DNA of 8,374 nt from contig CAJUQU010000164.1 in the NCBI GenBank assembly GCA_910588595.1, forward strand, positions 1-8,374, in the 5' to 3' direction. The stretch comes from an uncultured Lachnospiraceae bacterium (lineage in GTDB: Bacteria; Bacillota_A; Clostridia; Lachnospirales; Lachnospiraceae). This document shows, piece after piece, positions 1-5,675 of this stretch (positions within the stretch are counted from its first letter, which is position 1; every line of letters starts with the position of its first letter). The translations under genes were made by a program, and so were the position numbers. The notes under the pieces were generated by a model. That model had not been told where the DNA came from. It did no database searches and worked only from the letters and a program-made list of their open reading frames with translations.

Positions 1-129
1 GCTAAAAGGCTTTCGCCGAATTGCCACCAGATATGACAAACTGGCATGTACATATTTGGGATTCCTTTGTATCGCTTCAATTTTAATTTGGATAAAATGA
101 CCAATTACTTCGATTTTTCAAACACGCTC
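1..129 (+). mobile_element. Right end of an IS5-like insertion sequence
   Basis: After the transposase stop at 100, 28 non-coding bases lead to a CTAG at 129-132. Read inward from that CTAG on the minus strand, the end is AGCGTGTTTGAAAAATCG, which resembles terminal repeats of IS5-family elements and would be the right inverted repeat. IS5-family elements commonly duplicate a short TA-centred target such as CTAG, so 129-132 is the likely target duplication. The left end lies outside the window, so neither the inverted repeat nor the duplication can be confirmed here. Confidence 0.6.
2..100 (+). CDS. IS5-like transposase, C-terminal fragment (gene starts before the window)
   Basis: Frame 2 is open from the window edge to TGA at 98-100 and encodes 32 residues. 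They begin LKGFRRIATRYDKLA and end in a hydrophobic tail, ASILIWIK. The pattern F-R-R-I-A-T-R-Y-D-K-L-A followed by a hydrophobic helix is the usual C-terminus of IS5-family DDE transposases; the motif Y-x(2)-R-x(3)-E itself lies upstream and cannot be seen. The fragment shows no frameshift, so the transposase could be intact beyond the edge. It would cut and join the ends of its own insertion sequence. A different IS4/IS5-superfamily group is possible, since only the tail is available. Confidence 0.8.
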   Translation, partial: LKGFRRIATRYDKLACTYLGFLCIASILIWIK

Positions 130-295
130 TAGTACAGCATTGCATTAATAATCAAGTAAATATCACCTGCTATACGCGCCCTCTGCACACCTTCAAAGCT
201 AGACGTAGGGTCCACTACTCCGTCGCTTTAAAGGCGCACAGATGACACGAATATCAAGCGCTATTTACTTCGATATTAATGCAACACTGTACTAG
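129..295. mobile_element. 167-bp MITE-like inverted-repeat element flanked by CTAG
   Basis: The sequence folds on itself without a gap: base i faces base 424-i for the 71 positions 129-199 against 225-295. My hand count gives 54 Watson-Crick pairs, 10 C/A oppositions, and 7 other mismatches, one of them a T/G. Terminal arms begin TACAGCATTGCATTAAT (133-149) and mirror 275-291. Both ends carry CTAG (129-132 and 292-295), as expected for a target duplication. There is no ORF. The right end (TTACTTCGAT, then AACAC, then CTAG) resembles the adjacent IS right end at 105-132, so an IS5-like transposase may have moved it. The 10 C/A oppositions become G-U pairs in RNA made from the minus strand, which hints at a functional minus-strand transcript. 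No named family is recognised. Confidence 0.6.
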
Positions 296-311
296 TACAG
301 CATTCGCTAAT
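292..311 (+). repeat. Second copy of the left end of the 167-bp element (truncated)
   Basis: CTAGTACAGCATT occurs at 129-141 and again, identically, at 292-304. The second copy starts on the CTAG that ends the 167-bp element and then diverges. It also completes the perfect palindrome CTGTACTAGTACAG at 287-300. This could be the stub of a second element sharing the CTAG, or a target site that already resembled the element's end. Confidence 0.5.
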
Positions 312-526
312 TTACTAGACCATATTTTTGTCTAATATACTGATAAATACAGTATTCTTTAAGTGCAGATAATTGAAAAACGATGTACTGGTACTCTCAG
401 ACAGAAATTAGAAAACAATATAACTGGTCACTAAGAAGTAGAGAGAGGGTATAAGCACCGAGAGGTGCAACTTCTTTCTTTTCTTGGATTGAGACTTTCG
501 TGGTTTAGATTTGACACTACCATTTT
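312..526 (+). repeat. Hairpin repeat family, copy A (degraded left arm)
   Basis: Positions 400-449 match 701-750 of copy B in the same orientation at 43 of 50 bases by hand count, and both copies end with the identical 15-mer TTGACACTACCATTT (511-525 and 818-832). The middle parts differ. A weak left arm near 318-345, containing TAGACCATATTTTTGTCTAA, is roughly complementary to 400-428, so copy A probably had the same hairpin layout as copy B but has decayed. The left boundary is uncertain because it runs into the 167-bp element. There is no coding potential and no recognised transposon end. Confidence 0.6.
433..476 (+). other. GAGA-tetraloop hairpin inside repeat copy A
   Basis: GCACC (455-459) and GGTGC (464-468) form a perfect five-base stem closed by GAGA, a GNRA tetraloop. 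An outer stem AAGAAGT (about 434-440) with ACTTCTT (about 470-476) could enclose it. GNRA loops are typical of structured RNA, so this region may be transcribed. The equivalent part of copy B (753-765) keeps only a weak stem, so conservation is not shown. Confidence 0.35.
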
Positions 527-603
527 ATAGTAAAATTGGGAAGGATATGGTTTATCAAAAGATCATTGTTACAGTTATTGACCGATTGTAAGATTACCAT
601 AAT

Positions 604-833
604 TAAATGGTAGCCCTCTTTCTGCCTCTTAGAGACCATTATATTTATGCTTCGCAAATCCCTGTCAAGCCTGAAATTAACGGGCTTTCAGTCCGGGTTT
701 GACAGAAATTTGGAAACGAAATAAGTGGTCACTAAGAGGTAGAAAGAGGGGGTAAAGGCATCGATAGGCTGAATCCCTCGATTTTACTGAGGTTGAGGCA
801 ATTTTGGTGTGTTAATCTTGACACTACCATTTA
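604..833 (+). repeat. Hairpin repeat family, copy B, with 10-bp terminal inverted repeats
   Basis: The element is bounded by TAAATGGTAG (604-613) and its exact reverse complement CTACCATTTA (824-833). Inside, 614-669 is the inverted partner of about 697-750. The first 19 pairs, CCCTCTTTCTGCCTCTTAG against the region ending at 750, are all Watson-Crick except one G-U. Pairing continues with small bulges to a loop near 671-695. The remaining 757-823 lies outside this stem; CCCTC at 775-779 could compete for the GAGGG at 746-750. No ORF is present. The element ends 18 bases before the ATG of the small gene at 852. I do not recognise the family; it could be a MITE or a structured RNA. Confidence 0.6.
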
Positions 834-851
834 GATTTAGGAGGTATCTAA

Positions 852-1127
852 ATGAATATATTGACGCGAAGTGAAGTGGAAAAGATATGTAAGCAATTAT
901 TTATGGAGGATTGTAATATTGATGAAGAAATATTTTGTATAGTATATCGGATTGAGATGTATGATGTTGGTACTGATCACCTGATCGATCGGCATATTGA
1001 TATAGAATATTCTTATGGAGAGTATTATGAAATATGCGAAGATACAGATTTGTTTCAGTATATTTGTTCATTATGCGATTTACCTTTACTGCAGGAGGAA
1101 CAGAAAATTGTAATTTATGAGAAATAA
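852..1127 (+). CDS. Small acidic hypothetical protein, 91 aa
   Basis: The ATG at 852 is preceded by an ideal Shine-Dalgarno, AGGAGG at 839-844, with 7 bases between, which supports a real gene. The product is 91 residues, rich in Asp, Glu, Tyr and Ile, and clearly acidic; it has no signal peptide, membrane segment or metal motif. The N-terminus (LTRSEVEKICKQLF) would form an amphipathic helix and the middle (about 27-56) alternates in a way that suggests beta strands. I do not recognise a family. It lies between repeat copy B and the parS palindrome, and no strong promoter is visible directly upstream. It may be accessory cargo or a leftover host gene. Confidence 0.6.
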   Translation: MNILTRSEVEKICKQLFMEDCNIDEEIFCIVYRIEMYDVGTDHLIDRHIDIEYSYGEYYEICEDTDLFQYICSLCDLPLLQEEQKIVIYEK

Positions 1128-1207
1128 TGTTTAAAATGATTTATTACTGTTTACGCCTAAATTCATTACATACGACAATTAATGTGATATTGTAAGTGTT
1201 AACAGGA

Positions 1208-1247
1208 ATAAAAATTCAATGTTTCACGTGAAACATTGAATTTTTAT
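1208..1247. promoter_or_regulatory. parS centromere site within a 40-bp perfect palindrome
   Basis: TGTTTCACGTGAAACA at 1220-1235 fits the Firmicutes parS consensus TGTTNCACGTGAAACA. ParB/Spo0J binds this site, loads as a clamp and spreads along DNA. The symmetry extends far beyond the 16-bp core: every base from 1208 to 1247 pairs with its mirror, giving 20 + 20 with no mismatch. The outer arms are AT-rich and end in a run of five T, so the same sequence could act as a weak terminator after the 852-1127 gene. It sits about 25 bp before the parA -10, where bound ParB could affect parA transcription; that last point is inference. Confidence 0.9.
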
Positions 1248-1268
1248 ATAGCATATGTAGTGTATTAG

Positions 1269-1277
1269 TGGTATAAT
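1269..1277 (+). promoter_or_regulatory. Extended -10 promoter for parA
   Basis: TGGTATAAT at 1269-1277 is a perfect -10 hexamer with the upstream TGn extension. No good -35 is present at the expected distance (near 1249-1254), which fits an extended -10 promoter. The start of transcription would be near 1284, about 40 bases before the parA ATG. The parS palindrome ends 21 bases before this element. Confidence 0.6.
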
Positions 1278-1324
1278 AATAGACATCGGATAACAAAAGA
1301 TTTAGATTGGTATGGAGGAACGAG

Positions 1325-2089
1325 ATGGGGAGAATCATTGCAATTGCAAATCAAAAGGGTGGCGTCGGTAAGACTACGACTTCAATCAATCTGTCTGCAT
1401 GTATCGCAGCAAAGGGTAAGAAAGTGTTAGTCATAGATATCGATCCACAGGGAAATACTACGAGTGGATATGGTATTGAAAAGAATGAATTAGAGAATAC
1501 AATATATGAGTTGATATTAGGCGACTGCTCAATTGAGGACTGTATCTTAAAGGAAGTGCTCCCCAATATTTCTATACTTCCATCCAATGTAAATTTAGCT
1601 GCTGCGGAGATTGAGTTGATCGGTGTTGAGAAGAAAGAGTACATATTAAAGAATGAAGTTGATTGGGTAAAGGATCGATTTGATTTTATCATAATTGACT
1701 GCCCGCCTTCACTGAGCCTTCTCACGGTGAATGCTATGACAACAGCAGATTCTGTGTTGGTTCCGATTCAATGTGAATATTATGCACTTGAAGGATTAAG
1801 TCAATTGATTCATACAGTGAATCTTGTAAAAGAACGGTTGAATCCGGATCTGGATATGGATGGTGTGGTCTTTACAATGTATGATTCCCGTACAAACCTC
1901 TCTTCACAGGTTGTCGATAATGTGAAGAGTCATCTAAGTCAGAAGGTTTACAATACATTGATACCGAGGAATATCAGACTTGCAGAAGCGCCAAGCTACG
2001 GTAAACCGATCAATATGTATGATCCCAAATCAGCAGGATCGGAGAGTTACATGGCTTTAGCTGAGGAAGTGATCAGAAATAACATGTAA
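1325..2089 (+). CDS. parA: Chromosome-partitioning ATPase ParA (Soj)
   Basis: This 254-residue protein is a deviant-Walker-A ATPase of the ParA/MinD superfamily, close to the length of B. subtilis Soj. KGGVGKTT at residues 11-18 binds ATP, DIDPQGN at 38-44 is the Walker A' region, and IIIDCPP at 122-128 is Walker B. The block DSRTNLSSQV is typical of Soj, as is PRNIRLAEAPSYGKPI near the C-terminus. ATP-bound dimers bind DNA non-specifically and ParB stimulates hydrolysis; in Firmicutes Soj also acts on DnaA. I start at ATG 1325 because GGAGG at 1314-1318 is six bases upstream; an in-frame TTG at 1307 would overlap that site. parB follows after 141 bases. Confidence 0.96.
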   Translation: MGRIIAIANQKGGVGKTTTSINLSACIAAKGKKVLVIDIDPQGNTTSGYGIEKNELENTIYELILGDCSIEDCILKEVLPNISILPSNVNLAAAEIELIGVEKKEYILKNEVDWVKDRFDFIIIDCPPSLSLLTVNAMTTADSVLVPIQCEYYALEGLSQLIHTVNLVKERLNPDLDMDGVVFTMYDSRTNLSSQVVDNVKSHLSQKVYNTLIPRNIRLAEAPSYGKPINMYDPKSAGSESYMALAEEVIRNNM

Positions 2090-2230
2090 AATTTTGTGCC
2101 TTTAGTGATATTGAAGCAGTGCAGTCAGCAATCAAAAAGGCTGTCGTTAAACGGGTTTTATAATGTAAAGGCATCTAAAAGGATATCGGGTATATCATTA
2201 CAGAGTAGGAATTACTATAAGGAGAAAAAA

Positions 2231-3109
2231 ATGGCACAAAGAGGATTAGGTAAAGGTCTGGATTCATTGATACCTGCATCAGGCGGAAGTGAGAACAAAG
2301 AAGTAAAGCAGGCGGAGACAATGGTAAAGATCGCAAAGGTTGAACCAAATAGAGATCAGCCACGAAAAAATTTTGATGAGGACGCATTGCAGGAGTTGGC
2401 AGATTCTATCAAACAGTTTGGTTTGCTTCAGCCTATACTTGTGCAGGACAGAAAAGATTATTATGAGATCATTGCCGGGGAGAGGAGATGGCGGGCGGCA
2501 AAACTTGCTGGTCTCAAGGAAATTCCAGCGATCATACGAAATTATACAGACCAGGAAATTGTTGAGATCTCATTGATCGAGAATATTCAAAGAGAGGATT
2601 TAAATCCGATTGAAGAAGCATTGGCATACAAAAGACTTTTGGAGGAATTTCATTTAAAGCAGGACGAAGTGGCTGAGAGGGTTTCCAAGAGCAGGACTGC
2701 TGTGACGAACAGCATGCGTTTGCTCAAACTTTGTGATAATGTTCAGCAGATGATCATAGATGATATGCTTTCTACCGGACATGCACGTGCATTGATCCCT
2801 ATTGAAGACGAAGAAATACAGCTGCAGCTCGCACAGCGGATATTTGATGAAAAGCTGAGTGTGCGTGAGGTAGAAAAGATTGTAAAGGAGATATTAAGAC
2901 CTGAGACAAACAAACCGAAAAAAGAAGAAACGCCTCAGAACATACTGTACATTTATGAGGATATCGAGAATCGTCTAGAGGAAAAGCTCAGCAGAAAAGT
3001 AGAGATCACTTCGAAAGGAAATAGTGGTACAGGCAAAATACAGATTGAATTTTATTCAAATGATGATCTGGACCATCTGATCGAGTCACTTTCAAATATG
3101 AGCATATAA
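2231..3109 (+). CDS. parB: Chromosome-partitioning protein ParB (Spo0J)
   Basis: This 292-residue ParB protein is a CTPase clamp that loads at parS. The N-terminal RGLGKGLDSLIP (4-15) is the peptide that stimulates ParA. GERRWRAA (83-90) and ENIQREDLNP (117-126) are the CTP-binding motifs. A helix-turn-helix near 142-168 (KQDEVAERVSKSRTAV) and TGHARAL (182-188) read parS, and 238-292 is the dimerisation domain. I start at ATG 2231, preceded by AAGGAG at 2219-2224. A longer in-frame GTG start at 2096 adds 45 residues that do not look like ParB. The 141-bp gap after parA contains a TATAAT at 2159-2164 without a matching -35, so a separate promoter is possible but weak. The next gene starts 12 bases after the stop. 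Confidence 0.96.
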   Translation: MAQRGLGKGLDSLIPASGGSENKEVKQAETMVKIAKVEPNRDQPRKNFDEDALQELADSIKQFGLLQPILVQDRKDYYEIIAGERRWRAAKLAGLKEIPAIIRNYTDQEIVEISLIENIQREDLNPIEEALAYKRLLEEFHLKQDEVAERVSKSRTAVTNSMRLLKLCDNVQQMIIDDMLSTGHARALIPIEDEEIQLQLAQRIFDEKLSVREVEKIVKEILRPETNKPKKEETPQNILYIYEDIENRLEEKLSRKVEITSKGNSGTGKIQIEFYSNDDLDHLIESLSNMSI

Positions 3110-3121
3110 CAGGAGAAACAG

Positions 3122-3649
3122 ATGAACAGTAATTTTTTAAATAGCTTAGGATTAGGCACTGTCGATATTGGATTCATACTTCTTGGACTATTGATAATCA
3201 GTGTACTATTATTGATATTGATCGTTGTCGCTTTTGTTAAGATCGGTAAATTTAAAAAGAAATACGAGAAATTTATGCTGGGCAAAGATGGTGCGAATCT
3301 AGAGAAAGATATCATGACATTATATGAAGACAATAAATACATGAAACTTAGTATTGACAGAAACAGAGAGGATATCAAAGAACTTTTCAAAAAGCATGAG
3401 AAAACGTTTCAAAAAGTTGGTCTTGTAAAATATGATGCATTTACAGAAATGGGCGGTAAACTTAGTTTTGCGTTGGCTTTGTTAGATGAAAAAAATAATG
3501 GGTTTATCATTAATTCAGTGCATAGTTCAGAAGGGTGCTATTCTTACACAAAACGTGTGTTGGATGGGGATTCCCAGATCGCATTGAGCAATGAGGAGAA
3601 AGTAGCAGTCGAACGTGCTGTCAATGGCAACACATCAGATAATATGTAA
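3122..3649 (+). CDS. DUF4446 family membrane-anchored protein
   Basis: The 175-residue protein has one strongly hydrophobic segment at about 16-40, then a basic stretch (KIGKFKKKYEK). This suggests an N-terminal anchor with the rest in the cytoplasm. A helical, possibly coiled-coil part (about 55-95) leads into the conserved core VGLVKYDAFTEMGGKLSFAL (99-118), followed by GFIINSVHSSE and LSNEEKVAVERA. I recognise this as DUF4446, a family often found right after parB in Clostridia; its function is unknown. AGGAG at 3111-3115, six bases before the ATG, and the 12-base gap to parB indicate co-transcription. A role linking the segregation machinery to the membrane is a guess from position only. 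Confidence 0.85.
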   Translation: MNSNFLNSLGLGTVDIGFILLGLLIISVLLLILIVVAFVKIGKFKKKYEKFMLGKDGANLEKDIMTLYEDNKYMKLSIDRNREDIKELFKKHEKTFQKVGLVKYDAFTEMGGKLSFALALLDEKNNGFIINSVHSSEGCYSYTKRVLDGDSQIALSNEEKVAVERAVNGNTSDNM

Positions 3650-3687
3650 ATGATTAAAAATTCATATATAGAATGGGGGATGTCTAA

Positions 3688-4920
3688 ATGAAATTAGTTA
3701 CAGTCGAAGATTTAAGAGAGGGAGATGTAATTGCCAGTGATGTCATGCTTGAGGATTATACAGTTGTACTCAGTAAAGGAACTGTGATCAAAGCGCCATA
3801 CATCGAAAAACTGCGCGAGATGGAAATTTTTACGGTATATATTGAAGAGTCTCAGGCAAATACAAAAGCGCCAGCAGCAAAAGTACCAACGCCACAGAAA
3901 CCGACACCAAAGGCACCGGCACCGCAAAAACCAGCAGTTCAGGCAGCGAAGCAGACGCCACAGAAAACACCAGTTCAACCCAAAGCACCGGCAGCCCAGG
4001 AACAAAAACCAGCAAAGACAACTCCGCATAATAAGATCTCTTTGGAAAAAGTGACGATATTGCGTGACGATGTGGAGGAACAGGTTAAAAATAAGATCAA
4101 AGATATTCTGGAGATGCATGTATACCAGCAGACAGAGGGATTAGAGCAGATAGCAGAAACGGCACAAAATATCATAACAGATATATTGGAGGAAGAGGAA
4201 GTAGTAGAGAAGGTGTATGACGTAAAGGAGAGAAGTGCTGACATTTATGAGCATTCTCTTCAAGTATGTACGATTGCAACTTTAATCTCATTAAAACTCG
4301 GACTCACGAAAAAACAGGTTTATGACATCAGTGTCGCCTCTTTGATCCATGATCTTGGTTTGCGATATCTTGTAGTGCGGTATGAAGATCAGGATATCAA
4401 TCTTCTTCCGGCAAAGGAGCAGGAGGAGTACAAAAAACATCCGATCTACGCGTATACAGCGATAAAAAATGAGACCTGGTTGTCTGACAATGCAAAGGAG
4501 ATCGTACTCAATCATCACGAACGCAAGGATAAGACAGGATATCCACTTGGAACGGATCTTGTCTCCCGCATGACGCAGATCGTGGGTGTATGTGATGAGT
4601 TTGATGAACTGATCTGCGGGATCGGAAAAGCCAGAGTGCGCGTACACGAAGCGATCAACAATATCAGAAATTATAGTGGCATCTGGTATGACACGGATAT
4701 TGTGACAGCATTTTTGCAACTCATAGCTGTCTATCCTTTCGGTTCAAAGGTTCGGACAAACAGAGGAGAGGTTGGGATCGTCATGAGGCAGAATCCGCAT
4801 TTTCCAGAGAGACCGGTATTGCGTATCGTGGAGGATAAGTATGGACAGGCGATCCACGCAGAGCTGATCGTGGACTTGATCAAGGATACGTCTGTGGTGA
4901 TACAGGAAGTCATAAAGTGA
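3688..4920 (+). CDS. HD-GYP domain protein with N-terminal DUF3391-like region and Pro-rich linker
   Basis: This 410-residue protein has three parts. Residues 1-54 resemble the DUF3391-like region found before some HD-GYP domains. Residues 59-114 are a low-complexity linker rich in Pro, Ala, Gln and Lys. Residues about 180-345 are an HD-GYP domain, a family that hydrolyses cyclic di-GMP or related dinucleotides. The metal ligands appear present: H189, H221-D222, H251, H276-H277 and D303, and the GYP motif is HHERKDKTGYP (276-286). Two changes are notable: HDIGK reads HDLGL (K to L at 225) and the usual DG of the GYP motif is DK (281-282). A C-terminal 345-410 extension is beta-rich. The start follows a GGGGGA at 3675-3680. 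It probably shares the parAB transcript. Activity and substrate are not shown. Confidence 0.85.
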   Translation: MKLVTVEDLREGDVIASDVMLEDYTVVLSKGTVIKAPYIEKLREMEIFTVYIEESQANTKAPAAKVPTPQKPTPKAPAPQKPAVQAAKQTPQKTPVQPKAPAAQEQKPAKTTPHNKISLEKVTILRDDVEEQVKNKIKDILEMHVYQQTEGLEQIAETAQNIITDILEEEEVVEKVYDVKERSADIYEHSLQVCTIATLISLKLGLTKKQVYDISVASLIHDLGLRYLVVRYEDQDINLLPAKEQEEYKKHPIYAYTAIKNETWLSDNAKEIVLNHHERKDKTGYPLGTDLVSRMTQIVGVCDEFDELICGIGKARVRVHEAINNIRNYSGIWYDTDIVTAFLQLIAVYPFGSKVRTNRGEVGIVMRQNPHFPERPVLRIVEDKYGQAIHAELIVDLIKDTSVVIQEVIK

Positions 4921-4940
4921 TCTTGCCTATAAAGTAAAGC

Positions 4941-4970
4941 ATGACAGATGAACAACAAAGGTAATATGAT
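4941..4970 (+). promoter_or_regulatory. Possible sigma-70-type promoter before the 5043 gene
   Basis: ATGACA (4941-4946) and TATGAT (4965-4970) each match the consensus at five of six bases and are 18 bases apart. Transcription would begin near 4977, about 40 bases before the first ATG at 5016. The motif pair is short and AT-rich, so a chance match is possible. Confidence 0.35.
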
Positions 4971-5015
4971 AGTTCATGGAAAAAGTGGAAGTATCTCAAA
5001 CAGAGGAGGAATTGT

Positions 5016-5042
5016 ATGTCTGGTGTTTTTGATGAGACTTAG
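5016..5042 (+). other. Eight-codon leader in frame with the next gene, ended by an amber codon
   Basis: ATG at 5016 has the best ribosome binding site in this area, AGAGGAGGA at 5002-5010, six bases before the start. It encodes MSGVFDET and stops at TAG 5040-5042. The next base begins the ATG of the following gene in the same frame. The simplest reading is that 5016 was the original start and that codon 9 became TAG. Alternatively it is a real leader peptide that couples translation by termination and restart on the adjoining ATG. Confidence 0.7.
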
Positions 5043-5561
5043 ATGAGGCGGATCTTGGGAAAATATATACATGACGGAGAAACTCTGTTAGCTGGCATAC
5101 ATGCAATATCCCATGAAACCAATATACGAGGTATTTTTGGCAAATGTGATCGCACAGAAAGAGGATTGATCCCAGATGAAAACGGAAGTATCATTGTATT
5201 GAATAAAAGGAAATACTCAGCTTATGATATCTATATAGGTATTACGGAGCATTTTCTGGTGATCGTTGACTGTGATAAAGAAAGTTATCTGTACGAATTT
5301 GACAATGAATCAGACGAAGATGCCGGAAATATACAGGAAGTTACCTCAAAGATCCTATTTTCTGATATTGGAACCTGTTTTGCACTTGAGGAAATATGCA
5401 GCTGTGAGATCAAAAAGGGATGGATGGGATCTGTGAAATGTTTTATCGCAATGAAAAATGGAAGTTATTTTAGAATCATGTTTCCAAAACTTGGTGGATT
5501 GGGTGGTGGAATGCCGCATCATGCGGAATATCGCGATATGATCATCAAGCGGTTGAGCTGA
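5043..5561 (+). CDS. Conserved-looking protein of unknown function, possible PH-like fold
   Basis: From ATG 5043 the product is 172 residues; from the in-frame ATG at 5016 it would be 181 with a TAG at codon 9. It is soluble, without signal peptide or membrane span. The pattern YIGITEHFLVIVDCDKE (about 60-76), a short acidic loop, IGTCFALEEICSCEIKKGWM and MKNGSYFRIMFP suggests repeated beta strands, as in bacterial PH-like proteins; this is inference. The C-terminus MPHHAEYRDMIIKRLS would be a closing helix. The 5043 ATG has only a weak Shine-Dalgarno inside the leader, so its translation likely depends on ribosomes that read 5016-5042. I do not recognise a named family. Confidence 0.7.
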   Translation: MRRILGKYIHDGETLLAGIHAISHETNIRGIFGKCDRTERGLIPDENGSIIVLNKRKYSAYDIYIGITEHFLVIVDCDKESYLYEFDNESDEDAGNIQEVTSKILFSDIGTCFALEEICSCEIKKGWMGSVKCFIAMKNGSYFRIMFPKLGGLGGGMPHHAEYRDMIIKRLS

Positions 5562-5675
5562 AGAGTGGCACAAGTTGTCAGAAATACAGTTTCCATAATT
5601 ATGTGTATAAGAAAACTTTGAAACATATATAAAAAATAATCGTAAAATATAACAATAGTATGAGGAGTAGATGAC

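Noticed and set aside
1..1207. Replication origin with DnaA boxes, or a CRISPR array
   Set aside because: No cluster of TTATNCACA-like boxes is seen, and the two repeat copies are too long, too few and too divergent for a CRISPR array.
1307..1324. Upstream TTG start adding six residues to ParA
   Set aside because: It would put the start before the good Shine-Dalgarno at 1314-1318, which is ideally spaced for ATG 1325, and ParA proteins begin at the MGRIIAIANQKGG region.
1351..1725. Minus-strand frames opposite parA, parB, the HD-GYP gene, serS and others
   Set aside because: They lie entirely antisense to clear genes, lack recognisable motifs and have no convincing start signals.
2096..2230. 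GTG start giving ParB a 45-residue N-terminal extension
   Set aside because: The added residues do not resemble ParB, while ATG 2231 has AAGGAG and yields the typical start MAQRGLGKGL.
2781..2792. ATGCACGTGCAT palindrome inside parB as a second parS
   Set aside because: Only CACGTG fits the parS core; the outer bases do not match and the codons encode the conserved GHARAL motif.
5562..5675. T-box leader before serS
   Set aside because: The gap is only 114 bases, with no specifier stem, no T-box sequence and no terminator; a loose TTGAAA/TAAAAT pair has a 19-base spacer.
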